A DNA stretch of 64,000 bases, taken from the NCBI GenBank assembly GCA_002436105.1, contig DIXU01000008.1, forward strand, positions 1 through 64,000, read 5' to 3'. Under the pieces are notes generated by a model that was not told where the DNA came from, made no database searches, and was given only the letters and a program-made list of their open reading frames with translations. Position numbers and translations under genes: made by a program. Shown here one piece after another: positions 9,567 to 18,019 of the stretch; position 1 is the stretch's first letter; each line of letters starts with the position of its first letter. Origin of the DNA: Candidatus Aminicenantes bacterium UBA6072. GTDB lineage: Bacteria; Acidobacteriota; Aminicenantia; UBA2199.

Positions 9567-11185
9567 GGCGCGGCCGCCTCGCGGCGCCGCTGCTGGCGCT
9601 GCTTCTCAGCCTGCCGGCGCTCGCCGCCGACTACCGCTTCACCGTAAACGACATGACGGCCGAGCTCACCGTCCGGGCCGACGGGCTGGTCGAGCTTCGC
9701 TACGCCCTGACGTTCACGCCGGAGCCGGGCAGCCACCCGGTCGATATCGTCGACATCGGCATGCCCAATGAGAGCTATGAGCTGGGCTCCGCCCGTGCCG
9801 CCATCGCCGGAACGAAGCTGGCCGACATCCGGCGCTCGTCCTACGTCAAGCCGGGCGTCGAGGTGCACCTCGGGGCCCAGGCCATCGTTCCCGGCCGTAC
9901 CGGGACGCTGGAATTCTCGATCCTGCTGCCGCGCATGGTCTATGCCGACAGCGAGGACGCGCGCTTCGCCTCCCTGCAGTTCAAGACCACCTGGTTCGAC
10001 GACCGGTACGTGGCGGGCAATGCCGAGCGCATCGAGATCCGCTTCCACCTGCCGCCGGGCAGCCGGCCCGAGGAAGTGAAATACCACGACTTCAGCAACG
10101 GCCATGAACCGAGCGAGATGTTCCTGGACGGAGACCGCGTGGTCTATCGCTGGCTGTGGCTCGACCGGCCGGCCACCGGTCCCTGCGCCGCCGGCGCCTC
10201 CTTCCCCAGGAGCCTGGTGGCCGGCGTCAGCGTCCCGCCCCGGCGCTCCATCCTCAAGGCGGTCGCCGCGGTGTTCTTCGCCCTGATCGCCTTCGTCCTG
10301 TCCCTGGCGCCCGTCTGGATCATCTTGCTGATCATCATACTCGCCGTGCGCAGCAACCGGCGTCGCCTGCAGCGCTACCTGCCGCCCCGCATCGGCATCG
10401 AGAGCGGCGGCATCAAGCGCGGCCTGTCCCCGGCGGAGTCGGCGCTGCTCCAGGAGCTGCCGCTGTCCAAGGTGCTGCTGCTGATCGCGTTCGGGCTGCT
10501 GAAAAAGGGGAAATTGGCGATCAAGGAGATCGCCGCCGGGGATTTCCGCTACCATGAGCAGGCGCGCGAGGGCCTGGAACTGCATGAATACGAGGCCTCC
10601 TTCCTAGCCGCCATCAACAGGGACAACCTCCTGGACAAGGGCAAACTGCGCACGCTGTTCACGGCCATGATCGCCGCGCTGGAGAAGAAAATGACCGGCT
10701 TCTCCCGGCGCGAGACCAATGCCTTCTACCAGACGATCATGAACAAGGCCTGGGAGCAGGTCAGGAACTGCCCGCCCGGCCAGCTGCCCGCGGAGCTGGC
10801 GCAGTCGCTCGAATGGCTGGTCCTGGACCCGGAATACGAAAAGAAGCTGGAGCCTTACGCCGACAACGCGGTCTTCCTGCCCGGCGGCACGGATCACTGG
10901 TACCAACATTTTCCCCAACGCTCGACCGCAGGCGGATCATCCGTCCCGGGTTCGGGAAGCGCCCGGGGCGTCGGCCAGGCGGCCGCCAACCTCGTCGGCA
11001 GCCTGCAGAGTTTCTCGGCCGCCCTGCTCGGCGACAGCGCGGCGTTCACCTCGGCGATCACCCGGGTGACCAATCCGCCGCCGGCGCCCTCCGCCGGCGG
11101 CAGCGGCCACAGCGGTGGCGGCAGCTGCGCCTGCGCCTGTGCCTGCGCCGGCTGCGCCTGTGCCTGCGCCGGAGGCGGGCGATGA
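9560..11185 (+). CDS. DUF2207-like membrane protein with C-terminal Cys-Ala repeat tail
   Basis: 541 aa from the ATG at 9560, preceded by GGAGGAG. A signal peptide (residues 1-22) is followed by a beta-rich exported domain to about 225 and a strong membrane segment (about 235-265). The long cytoplasmic part (about 270-510) has helix-rich sequence typical of DUF2207/YlqD-like membrane proteins. The C-terminus is a Gly/Ser/His linker and then SCACACACAGCACACAGGGR: seven cysteines, six of them in strict Cys-Ala alternation. Homologues I recall end in Gly-rich tails. The stop overlaps the start of a radical SAM/SPASM gene (ATGA), so the tail is a plausible substrate for enzymatic modification. 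Topology puts the tail in the cytoplasm, where the radical SAM domain should also be. Confidence 0.75.
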   Translation: MVRRGRLAAPLLALLLSLPALAADYRFTVNDMTAELTVRADGLVELRYALTFTPEPGSHPVDIVDIGMPNESYELGSARAAIAGTKLADIRRSSYVKPGVEVHLGAQAIVPGRTGTLEFSILLPRMVYADSEDARFASLQFKTTWFDDRYVAGNAERIEIRFHLPPGSRPEEVKYHDFSNGHEPSEMFLDGDRVVYRWLWLDRPATGPCAAGASFPRSLVAGVSVPPRRSILKAVAAVFFALIAFVLSLAPVWIILLIIILAVRSNRRRLQRYLPPRIGIESGGIKRGLSPAESALLQELPLSKVLLLIAFGLLKKGKLAIKEIAAGDFRYHEQAREGLELHEYEASFLAAINRDNLLDKGKLRTLFTAMIAALEKKMTGFSRRETNAFYQTIMNKAWEQVRNCPPGQLPAELAQSLEWLVLDPEYEKKLEPYADNAVFLPGGTDHWYQHFPQRSTAGGSSVPGSGSARGVGQAAANLVGSLQSFSAALLGDSAAFTSAITRVTNPPPAPSAGGSGHSGGGSCACACACAGCACACAGGGR

Positions 11186-12735
11186 GGACCTATTCGCTGA
11201 AAAAGGGGCTCGCGGCCTCCCTGGTCGCCCTGGCCGCCGCCGCCTTCGCCGCCGCTTTCACCGCGCGCCTGTTCAGCCACGGCCGCTTCCTGGCCATCGA
11301 CCTGGGGGTTTCCCGTTACGGCAGCGCCGACGGGCTGCTGCCGGCGCTGCTGGTCTTCCTGGCCGTGCAGCTGCTGCTGGCGCCGCTGCTCTGGCGCGCC
11401 TACGCCCGCAAAAGCCATGCGCAACTCATGGCCCCCGGGCTTTACCATTATTACGACACGAAAAAATTCGGCGCCCGGCGCCTGCACCTGCGCGTGGAGC
11501 GCGACGGCAGCGCCATCCTGATGGTCGACGCCTACCGCGTGATCCACCTGAATGCCACCGCCGCGGCCATGGTCAAGTATTTCCTGGACGATTTTCCGCG
11601 ACGGGAAACCCGCGTGCGGCTGGCCGACGCCTTTCGTGTCCGCCGTGCCCAGGCCGAACGCGACTACCGCGAAACCCTGGAGAAGATCGACCTGTTGGTC
11701 AACCGCGCCGACGTCTGCCCCCTGACCTACTACGGCATCGAACCGATCGCCGCCTTCCAGACCCCGGTCTCGGCTCCCTACCGCATGGACCTGGCGCTGA
11801 CCTACCGTTGCAACATCAATTGCGGCCACTGCTACAATCAGCGCCGCGAGTCTGCCGAGCTCGGCACGGACGAGTGGCGGCGGATCATCCGCACCCTCTG
11901 GGAGCACGGCGTCCCCCACGTCGACTTCACCGGCGGCGAGCCCACCCTGCGCGACGACCTGGCCGATCTGGTCACTTTCGCCGAGGATCTGGGGGCCATC
12001 ACCGGGCTGCTGACCAACGGCGTCCGCCTGGCCGACAAGGAATTCGTACGCCGCCTCCAGCAGGCCGGGCTGGACTACGCGCAGGTCACCCTGGAGTCGG
12101 CCCGCGCCGATGTCCACGACCGCATGGTGGGCGCCGAGGCCCACGCCCTGACCGTGCAGGGCATCCGCAACCTGGCCGAGGCGGGCATCCACGTGCTGAC
12201 CAACACGACGATCACCCGGGCCAACCGCGACGGCATCGAGGAGATCGTCCCGTTCCTGAAGGGACTGGGCACGAGCTCGTTCGCCGTCAACTCCATCATC
12301 CGCGCCGGACGGTCCCGGCACGTCGACCGCGGCCTGGGCGAGGAGGAGCTGCTGCCGCTGCTGCGGCGCCTGCGGCAGCTGGCCGGGGACCACGGCATGA
12401 AGTTCATCTGGTACACGCCGACCCAGTACTGCCGGCTGAACCCGGTGGAGAACGACCTGGGCGTCAAGCAGTGCACGGCCGGCAAATACAACATGGCCGT
12501 CGAGCCCGACGGCACCGTCATTCCCTGCCAGAGCTTCTTCCGGCCGCTGGGAAACATCCTCCATGACCCCTTCGCCACGATCTACGGCCACGACTTCCTG
12601 GCCGCACTGCGTGGCCGCGAGTGGGTCATGGAAAAATGCCGGGATTGCGAATGGCTGCCGACTTGCGGAGGCGGCTGCCCGCTGCAGTGCACCGGGGATT
12701 CCTTCTGCTGCCCCGACTGCTCGAGCAACCCATGA
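11182..12735 (+). CDS. Membrane-anchored radical SAM/SPASM enzyme with PqqD-like domain
   Basis: 517 aa. Two N-terminal hydrophobic segments (about 9-30 and 48-68) anchor it. Residues about 95-170 resemble a PqqD/RiPP-recognition element (strands around LHLRVERDGSAILMVDAYRV, then LNATAAAMVKYFL and a helical end). The radical SAM core has CNINCGHC (about 212-219), the canonical CxxxCxxC iron-sulfur motif, and the glycine-rich GGEPT motif. The C-terminus is a SPASM region with at least eight cysteines (QC, PC, KCRDC, TCGGGC, CC, DC). Such enzymes modify peptides or proteins, for example by thioether formation. The start at 11182 overlaps the upstream gene by 4 nt and has GGAGG nearby. The likely target is the upstream protein's Cys-Ala tail; this is inference. 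Confidence 0.88.
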   Translation: MRTYSLKKGLAASLVALAAAAFAAAFTARLFSHGRFLAIDLGVSRYGSADGLLPALLVFLAVQLLLAPLLWRAYARKSHAQLMAPGLYHYYDTKKFGARRLHLRVERDGSAILMVDAYRVIHLNATAAAMVKYFLDDFPRRETRVRLADAFRVRRAQAERDYRETLEKIDLLVNRADVCPLTYYGIEPIAAFQTPVSAPYRMDLALTYRCNINCGHCYNQRRESAELGTDEWRRIIRTLWEHGVPHVDFTGGEPTLRDDLADLVTFAEDLGAITGLLTNGVRLADKEFVRRLQQAGLDYAQVTLESARADVHDRMVGAEAHALTVQGIRNLAEAGIHVLTNTTITRANRDGIEEIVPFLKGLGTSSFAVNSIIRAGRSRHVDRGLGEEELLPLLRRLRQLAGDHGMKFIWYTPTQYCRLNPVENDLGVKQCTAGKYNMAVEPDGTVIPCQSFFRPLGNILHDPFATIYGHDFLAALRGREWVMEKCRDCEWLPTCGGGCPLQCTGDSFCCPDCSSNP

Positions 12736-13745
12736 AGCCCATCCGCCTGGAGCTCGAATCCCGAGAGAATGCCGTCCTGCACCCGCTCGCCGCGCGCAGC
12801 GCCGGCTCCCGCCGCGAGAGCGCCGAAAAGCCCTCGCCGGTGCGCACCGAGTTCCAGCGCGACCGCGACCGCATCCTGCACTCCAAGTCCTTCCGCCGCC
12901 TGAAGCACAAGACCCAGGTGTTCATCTCGCCCGAGGGCGACCACTACCGCACGCGCCTGACCCACACGCTGGAGCTGAGCCAGATCGCGCGCACCATCGC
13001 CCGGGCGCTGAACCTGAACGAGGACCTGACCGAGGCCATCGCCCTGGGTCACGATCTCGGCCACACGCCGTTCGGGCACATCGGCGAGGCGGTCCTGGAC
13101 AAGCTTTGCGCCGGCGGCTTCCGCCATTACGAGCAGAGCCTGCGCGTGGTCGACAAGCTGGAGAACGGCGGCCGGGGGCTGAACCTGACCCGCGAGGTCC
13201 GCGACGGCATCCTCAAGCACTCCAAGGGACAGGGCGAGGTCATTCCCCGGGACCGCAGGCTGCTGCCGTTCACCCTGGAGGGACAGATCGTGCGCCTGGC
13301 CGACATGATCGCCTACGTCAACCACGACATCGACGACGCCAAGCGCGCCCGGATCATCTCCGACTCCGACCTGCCCGAATCCAGCCGCCGGCTGCTGGGC
13401 ACGAAGTACAACCGGCGCATCGACACCATCGTCATTGACGTCATCGACGAAACCCTGAAGAACGGCCTGGGGATGATCGCCATGTCGCCGCCGGTATTCG
13501 CCGAACTGCTGAAGCTGCGCGCCTTCCTTTTCCAGAACGTCTACTTCCGCGAGGAGCGCCTGGTCGAAAAACAGGAGATCCGCGAAGTTCTCATGGCCAT
13601 CCACGCCCATGTGAGCCGCCACAGCGGTGAATTCATCAATCCCTTCCCCGCCGGCGACAGCGTGGCCCGGCGCACCATCGACTTCATCGCCGGCATGACC
13701 GACAATTACGCCCAGAACCTGTACGAAAAGATCAAAAAGAGCTAA
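12732..13745 (+). CDS. dgt: dGTPase-like HD-domain triphosphohydrolase
   Basis: 337 aa from the ATG at 12732 (MKPIRLELES), overlapping the radical SAM stop by 4 nt; a longer open frame upstream is a shadow. It has the dGTP triphosphohydrolase signature: FRRLKHKTQVF, then H in RLTHTLE, the paired HD in LGHDLGHTPFGH (about residues 96-107), and a later D in RLADMIAYVNHDIDD. It hydrolyses dNTPs to nucleoside and tripolyphosphate, affecting nucleotide pools. Length fits the short Dgt subfamily. No Shine-Dalgarno precedes it, so expression probably depends on coupling to the radical SAM gene. A functional link with that operon is not obvious. Confidence 0.88.
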   Translation: MKPIRLELESRENAVLHPLAARSAGSRRESAEKPSPVRTEFQRDRDRILHSKSFRRLKHKTQVFISPEGDHYRTRLTHTLELSQIARTIARALNLNEDLTEAIALGHDLGHTPFGHIGEAVLDKLCAGGFRHYEQSLRVVDKLENGGRGLNLTREVRDGILKHSKGQGEVIPRDRRLLPFTLEGQIVRLADMIAYVNHDIDDAKRARIISDSDLPESSRRLLGTKYNRRIDTIVIDVIDETLKNGLGMIAMSPPVFAELLKLRAFLFQNVYFREERLVEKQEIREVLMAIHAHVSRHSGEFINPFPAGDSVARRTIDFIAGMTDNYAQNLYEKIKKS

Positions 13746-13811
13746 GTTCTAGGGACAAAACAGAAGTCAGAGGACAGAGGTCAGATTGTCGCTGGCATCT
13801 GTCTTTTGTTA

Positions 13812-13840
13812 TTGACATTGCCATTCCATTGCCTGAGAAT
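13812..13840 (+). promoter_or_regulatory. Candidate promoter of the 13896 lipoprotein gene
   Basis: TTGACA (13812-13817), 17-bp spacer, GAGAAT (13835-13840). It lies 55 bp before the ATG, so this gene has a normal leader, and AAGGAG precedes the start. Confidence 0.5.
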
Positions 13841-13895
13841 ACGCAGGGGGGGGGATACAGGACAGCGAAGATCCCCCCGGCATAAGGAGAACAAG

Positions 13896-14339
13896 ATGAA
13901 GACAATGCGCTTGTTTTGGGTCGCGGTTCTTGCGCTGTGCGTACTGAGCGCATTCTCCTGCCTCGGAGGGGGAGATGATGACAACAACGGCAACGACAGC
14001 GAAGATCCCAACTTCATCGAGAGCGCCTGCGCGGGATGCCCCCTGGAGGAGGTCCTGGCGAACGGCTTCCGGTTCTTCAGCTACGTGAAGAACATCGGCG
14101 GCAGCGGCAAGATCGGCATGACGATCAGCACCAGCAAGGGCAGCGCCACCAAGGAATTCAACGTGTCCGCCAACACCAGCTATGTTTTCTCCTGCGACGT
14201 CCCCGCCGAGGCGAAAAGCTCGGCCGGCTTCACTTACATCGCGAAATTCCCGGGCAAGGCAGGGTATACCGACGCCCGGACAAAGGCCGGCTACGACTGC
14301 ACCGGTGCCCCGACGAACATGCAGTTGGAAACGCGCTAG
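13896..14339 (+). CDS. Small putative lipoprotein
   Basis: 147 aa starting MKTMRLFWVA, with AAGGAG about 6 nt upstream; an in-frame ATG at 13806 is further upstream but overlaps the promoter. The signal peptide ends at LSAFSC, an imperfect lipobox with the cysteine at residue 22. It is followed by an Asp/Gly/Asn-rich linker. The remaining roughly 110 residues hold four further cysteines (ACAGC, SC, DC) that could form disulfides, and read as a small beta-rich extracytoplasmic domain. No family is recognised. It is monocistronic and flanked by repeat arrays. Confidence 0.7.
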   Translation: MKTMRLFWVAVLALCVLSAFSCLGGGDDDNNGNDSEDPNFIESACAGCPLEEVLANGFRFFSYVKNIGGSGKIGMTISTSKGSATKEFNVSANTSYVFSCDVPAEAKSSAGFTYIAKFPGKAGYTDARTKAGYDCTGAPTNMQLETR

Positions 14340-14362
14340 CGACTATAACGAAAAGGCTTGAG

Positions 14363-14575
14363 GCGTGACAAGTCACAAGTGACGAGTGACGAGTGACGAG
14401 TAGACGAGGGGCTAAGGGCTAGGGGCGAGAGGGAAAAAGAAAGGGCAATCAGTGTACGGCGTAAGGCGTAGGACGTAAGGTTTAAGGTAGCCCTCTTCTC
14501 TTCCCGTAATGCATCAACGTTTCCCATAAACCGATTGCATTTCATTCTTGCTGACACTGTCACTGACACTGACAC
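14363..14575. repeat. Composite degenerate repeat region with 7-bp and 6-bp units
   Basis: The gap between the lipoprotein gene and trxC contains four arrays in a row: gtgacga heptads (14367-14402), gggcta heptads (14408-14430), ggcgta/aggcgta heptads (14455-14485) and tgacac/tgtcac hexads (14550-14575). No gene is seen in 14340-14586. Confidence 0.75.
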
Positions 14576-14586
14576 TTTTTTTTCAA

Positions 14587-15027
14587 CTATTTCTTCCCCA
14601 GCCAGGGCTTGAACTCGGCCTGCAGCCGCGCTTCGCTCACGGCGCCGCTCACGCGGTGCACTTCATGCCCCTTGACGAACAGGACCAGGGTGGGCACGCC
14701 GAAGATCTGGTATTGCGAGGCCAGGCCGGGCTCGGCGTCGATATCGACCTTGGCCATGGTGACGTCGTCGCGATGCGCCGCGAAGCGTTCCAGGACGTCC
14801 GCCATGGCGCGGCAGGGCTGGCACCACGAGGCCCAGAAATCGACCAGCATCGGCTGGGGGTTCATTGCGATCGCCGACTCAAAGCTGTCGGTGGTCAGTA
14901 CCCGGATCCCGGCGTCCCGGGGAGGCTGCAGGGGCTTCCGGCAGCGTCCGCACAGCGGGACGCCGCGCATGCCTGGGCGGATGCGGTTCTTGGCGCCGCA
15001 GGCGGGGCAGGCGACGATGTCAGGCAC
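14587..15027 (-). CDS. trxC: Thioredoxin with N-terminal zinc ribbon (TrxC-like)
   Basis: 146 aa with a GTG start at 15027, preceded by GGAGG at 6 nt. Residues 7-29 form a zinc ribbon (CPAC and CGRC), as in thioredoxin-2. The thioredoxin fold follows with active site WCQPC (about 68-72; the usual form is WCGPC) and the cis-proline GVPT near 107. It reduces cytoplasmic disulfides, and the zinc ribbon is typical of oxidative-stress thioredoxins. It overlaps the 3' end of ispG by 8 nt, so the two are co-transcribed; a reductant next to an iron-sulfur enzyme is reasonable. Confidence 0.92.
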   Translation of the reverse strand: MPDIVACPACGAKNRIRPGMRGVPLCGRCRKPLQPPRDAGIRVLTTDSFESAIAMNPQPMLVDFWASWCQPCRAMADVLERFAAHRDDVTMAKVDIDAEPGLASQYQIFGVPTLVLFVKGHEVHRVSGAVSEARLQAEFKPWLGKK

Positions 15028-16081
15028 GATCAGCCTCCGTTGCCAGCTCGCGGATCAGATCCAGGAGGCGCGGTATGGCCTCTTTGGCGCCGACCCGGGC
15101 CACGATCTTCCCTTTCCGGAATAAAAACGCGCGCTGGCGGGAGAACGCCACCCCGACGTCGGCATCCCTGGCTTCGCCGGGGCCGTTGACCTCGCAGCCC
15201 ATGAGGGCCACGCGCAGGCGGCCCGGGAAGCGCAGGCGGCGCGCCTTTCTCTCAAATTCCTCCACCAGCGGGATCAGGTCCACCGAGGTGCGGGCGCAGG
15301 TCGGGCAGGAAACCACGTCGATGCCGCCGCGGCCCAGGCCGACGCTGGCCAGGATCTGGCGCGCCACGCGGATCTCGCGCACCGGGTCGGCGGTCAGGGA
15401 GACGCGGATGGTATTGCCGATGCCGGCCAGCAGCAGGCTGCCAATGCCCACGGCGGATCGGATGGCGCCTGCGAAATAAGATCCGGCTTCGGTGACGCCC
15501 AGGTGCAGGGGGTAGGCGCAAGAGCGGTCGGCCAGGCGGTTGGCGGCCACCGTTTCGGCCACATCGTGGGATTTCAGGGAAAGCTTCAGATCGAAAAAGC
15601 CCTGGTCCTCGAAGAACTTGACCCTGTCAAGGAGGGAAGCGACCATGGCCTCGGCCCGCTCCAGCCCCGGGCGGCGGTACTTCTTTTCCAGCGAGCCGGC
15701 GTTCACCCCGATGCGGATGGGGGCCTTTTTCTGCGCCGCCAGGCGGATGACGGCCTTCAGCTTCTCGCTGCCGCCGATGTTGCCGGGATTGATGCGCACG
15801 CCGTGGGCGCCCTTCTCCAGGGCGCCCAGCGCCAGCGCGGCATCGAAATGGATGTCGGCGATGACCGGCAGCGCCGAGCGGGCGACGATGCGCTGGAAAG
15901 GAGCCAGGGCCGCCTTCCGGGGGACGGCGACGCGAACGATGTCGCAGCCCGCCGCCTTCAGCCGGCGGATCTGGCGCAGCGTTCCCTCGACATCGCCGGC
16001 GTCCGTGTTGGTCATCGACTGGATCGAAACGGGATGATCGCCGCCGATGCCCACCTTGCCGACAAAGATCTCGCGCTTCAT
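15020..16081 (-). CDS. ispG: 4-hydroxy-3-methylbut-2-enyl diphosphate synthase IspG (GcpE)
   Basis: 353 aa. It converts MEcPP to HMBPP in the MEP isoprenoid pathway using a [4Fe-4S] cluster. The N-terminal TIM-barrel begins KVGIGGDHPVSIQSMTNTD (about 8-27). The C-terminal cluster ligands lie in SCPTCARTSVDL (about 259) and MGCEVNGPGEARDADVG (about 293). Length matches the bacterial short form. The start at 16081 sits 6 nt after a -10 box and lacks a Shine-Dalgarno, predicting a leaderless message. Confidence 0.96.
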   Translation of the reverse strand: MKREIFVGKVGIGGDHPVSIQSMTNTDAGDVEGTLRQIRRLKAAGCDIVRVAVPRKAALAPFQRIVARSALPVIADIHFDAALALGALEKGAHGVRINPGNIGGSEKLKAVIRLAAQKKAPIRIGVNAGSLEKKYRRPGLERAEAMVASLLDRVKFFEDQGFFDLKLSLKSHDVAETVAANRLADRSCAYPLHLGVTEAGSYFAGAIRSAVGIGSLLLAGIGNTIRVSLTADPVREIRVARQILASVGLGRGGIDVVSCPTCARTSVDLIPLVEEFERKARRLRFPGRLRVALMGCEVNGPGEARDADVGVAFSRQRAFLFRKGKIVARVGAKEAIPRLLDLIRELATEADRA

Positions 16082-16087
16082 GAAGCC

Positions 16088-16116
16088 AGTATACCGATAT
16101 CAGTGACAAGTGACAA
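16088..16116 (-). promoter_or_regulatory. ispG promoter; -35 box supplied by heptamer array
   Basis: On the minus strand TTGTCA (16116-16111), 17-bp spacer, TATACT (16093-16088), then 6 nt to the ispG ATG. The TTGTCA is part of the gtgacaa heptad array, read in reverse complement. The same arrangement occurs at 22591-22619. Confidence 0.65.
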
Positions 16117-16425
16117 GTGACAAGTAACAAGTGACAAGAAAGAATAAAATACCAAGCAGCAAATCCAAAATTCCAAAACGAAATCCACAATGAGTGTCAG
16201 TGACAGTGCCAGTGTCAGCAAGCGCCTTGGAGCAAATTCTTGTTCTTTCGTTTCAACGTTTCAACGCTGCAACACTTCAACTTTTTCTGTTCCATGTTTG
16301 GGATCTTTATTTGGGTCATTGATCAAAGTCCTTGCCAAGGGGATTGGCATTTGGTGTTTATTTGGATTTGCTATTTGGAATTTGATTCCAACTTTTCCCT
16401 CGTCACTCGTTACTCGTCACTTGTC
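16098..16425. repeat. Nested inverted repeat arrays between ispG and hsp20
   Basis: From outside in: gtgacaa heptads (16100-16137) pair with cactcgtcacttgtcac at 16398-16427, and ccaaatt-like units (16151-16185) pair with ttggatttg/ttggaatttg at 16360-16390. A gtcagtgaca array (16195-16220) and a cgtttcaac array (16248-16285) lie inside. No coding sequence is evident in 16082-16479 apart from the terminator at its right end. Confidence 0.75.
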
Positions 16426-16434
16426 ACTCGGAAT

Positions 16435-16474
16435 AAAAAAATGGCGGCTTCATGCGAAGCCGCCATTTTTTTTT
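16435..16474. terminator. Rho-independent terminator, works on both strands
   Basis: Perfect 11-bp stem atggcggcttc / gaagccgccat with a 4-nt loop (16452-16455), flanked by A6 on the left and T8 on the right. It lies 6 bp beyond the hsp20 stop and should terminate hsp20 transcription; the symmetric A/T tracts allow action in both directions. Confidence 0.9.
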
Positions 16475-16479
16475 GGCCG

Positions 16480-16926
16480 TTACTTCACTGAAATGGGAAT
16501 GGCCTTGGTCTTGGCTTCCTCCACCTTGGGAATGGTCAGCACCAGGACGCCGTCCTTGAGGGAAGCGTCGATCTTCTTGGGGTCGACGTTCTTGGGGATG
16601 GCGAACGAGCGCTCGAACATGCCGTAGCTGCGCTCGAGGCGGTGGCAGTTCTCCTCCTTGGTCTCCGCTTCCTGCTTCCTCTCGCCGCGCAGGGTGAGGG
16701 TTTCGTTGGCGAATTCCACCTTGATGTCCTCTTTCCTGAATCCCGGCAATTCCACCTTGAACACGTAGGCGTCCTTGTTCTCGTAAATGTCGGTCATGGG
16801 GCGCCAGGCACTCGGGACCAGGCCGTTCTTCGTCGACTCATCGAACCAATCCTCATTGAAGAAGCGATTCCAGCGGTCGGCGATATTGACCAGATCCGAA
16901 TAGGGTTGCCATTTTGTTATTCTCAT
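16480..16926 (-). CDS. Hsp20-family small heat-shock protein
   Basis: 148 aa. An N-terminal arm precedes the alpha-crystallin domain (about 45-135), recognisable from the P(M)TDIYENKDAYVFKVELPG start and the GVLVLTIPK end. It ends with an I-x-I motif (AIPISVK). It is an ATP-independent holdase that keeps unfolded proteins soluble. The start has an excellent Shine-Dalgarno (AAGGAGG) and a consensus promoter. It is monocistronic, ending at a strong terminator. No CIRCE or other heat-shock operator is evident. Confidence 0.95.
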   Translation of the reverse strand: MRITKWQPYSDLVNIADRWNRFFNEDWFDESTKNGLVPSAWRPMTDIYENKDAYVFKVELPGFRKEDIKVEFANETLTLRGERKQEAETKEENCHRLERSYGMFERSFAIPKNVDPKKIDASLKDGVLVLTIPKVEEAKTKAIPISVK

Positions 16927-16949
16927 TATAACCTCCTTTTTTCATGAAC

Positions 16950-16978
16950 TATATAGAATAAAAACTGTTTTTTGTCAA
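16950..16978 (-). promoter_or_regulatory. hsp20 promoter
   Basis: On the minus strand TTGACA (16978-16973), 17-bp spacer, TATATA (16955-16950), then about 23 nt to the ATG, including AAGGAGG. This is a near-perfect sigma-70 promoter with a conventional leader. It is divergent from the meaB promoter. Confidence 0.8.
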
Positions 16979-17046
16979 CAAATCTTATTTATTTTTTATT
17001 AAGTATACTTGAGTCTATTACTGTCAATATATAACATATTTACCTA

Positions 17047-17075
17047 TTGATTTTGACAACAGGATGGTCTATAGT
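17047..17075 (+). promoter_or_regulatory. meaB promoter (leaderless)
   Basis: TTGATT (17047-17052), 17-bp spacer, TATAGT (17070-17075), then 8 nt to the ATG at 17084. No Shine-Dalgarno is present. Confidence 0.6.
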
Positions 17076-17083
17076 AAAAACTG

Positions 17084-18019
17084 ATGAAAACCCAGGAATT
17101 GCTATCCCGCTTGCGTCAAAACGACCCTGTCGCCCTGGCCAAAGCCATCTCCATGGTGGAGAATCGCAAAAAGGATTACGGGAAACTTCTGGAAGCCATC
17201 TATCCTCTTGGCAGGACGGCCCTGAAGATCGGCATTACCGGGGCACCCGGCAGCGGCAAGAGCTCGCTGATCGAGAAGCTGATCGCCGCGCTCAAGGTGC
17301 AGGGCCTGTCGCTGGCGGTCCTGGCCGTCGACCCTTCCTCCCCTCTCTCGGGCGGGGCGCTCCTCGGCGACCGCCTGCGCATGATCCAGCACAGCAACGA
17401 TCCCAACGTCTTCATCCGCAGCATCGCCAACCGCGGCCACCTCGGGGGGCTGAGCCTTTCCACCCACGAGATCATCGACCTGCTGCAGGCCGCCGGCAAG
17501 GACGTCATCATCATCGAAACGGTCGGCGTCGGCCAGTCCGAGGTGGACATCGTCAACGTCGCCGACGTGGTGCTGATGGTGCTCAACCCCGAAAGCGGCG
17601 ACGAGATCCAGATCTTCAAGGCCGGCATCATCGAGATCGCCGACATCTTCGTCATCAACAAGTCCGACCTGGGGGGTAGCGACAACAAGGTCGCCGAGAT
17701 CCGCAACTATTTCGCCCTGTCGGGACGCGAGCCGCTGATCTTCCCCACCTCGGTCAAGGAGGACCGCGGCATCCCCGAACTGCTGGCGGGGATCCGCCGT
17801 TTCCAGGACCAGGAGAGCGGCCGCATCATCGATAAGAGCTTGCGCATGAGGGAGAACTACATCGAAAAGATCGTCGTCGAGCGCATCCAGGAAAAGATGC
17901 GCCGCGATCCCTCTGTCAGCGCCTTGATCCGCGGGATCGGGGCAGCCAACCCCTACCAGGCGGCCGAGCGCATTCTCGAGCTGCTGACCACAGGAGGCAT
18001 TCATGATAAAAAAGATTGA
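17084..18019 (+). CDS. meaB: Methylmalonyl-CoA mutase-associated GTPase MeaB
   Basis: 311 aa G3E-family GTPase. The P-loop is GAPGSGKSS (about 50-58), a metal-binding stretch is VDPSSPLSGGALLGDR (about 85), the switch region is ETVGVGQSEVD (about 146), and NKSD (about 190) gives guanine specificity. It chaperones adenosylcobalamin loading and protects methylmalonyl-CoA mutase. The mutase subunits are not in the window. It is followed, with a 17-nt overlap, by methylmalonyl-CoA epimerase, which confirms the pathway. Confidence 0.95.
   Translation: MKTQELLSRLRQNDPVALAKAISMVENRKKDYGKLLEAIYPLGRTALKIGITGAPGSGKSSLIEKLIAALKVQGLSLAVLAVDPSSPLSGGALLGDRLRMIQHSNDPNVFIRSIANRGHLGGLSLSTHEIIDLLQAAGKDVIIIETVGVGQSEVDIVNVADVVLMVLNPESGDEIQIFKAGIIEIADIFVINKSDLGGSDNKVAEIRNYFALSGREPLIFPTSVKEDRGIPELLAGIRRFQDQESGRIIDKSLRMRENYIEKIVVERIQEKMRRDPSVSALIRGIGAANPYQAAERILELLTTGGIHDKKD

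Noticed and set aside
11119..11185. Cys-Ala tail as a mere frameshift or slippage artefact
   Set aside because: The reading frame continues correctly into a proper stop that overlaps the next gene's start, and codons alternate tgc/tgt, so it is a real translated tail, although hexamer slippage may have expanded it.
11115..12566. Alternative plus-strand 483-codon frame overlapping the radical SAM gene
   Set aside because: Out-of-frame Ala/Pro/Arg-rich reading of the same DNA; the radical SAM frame has all conserved cysteines.
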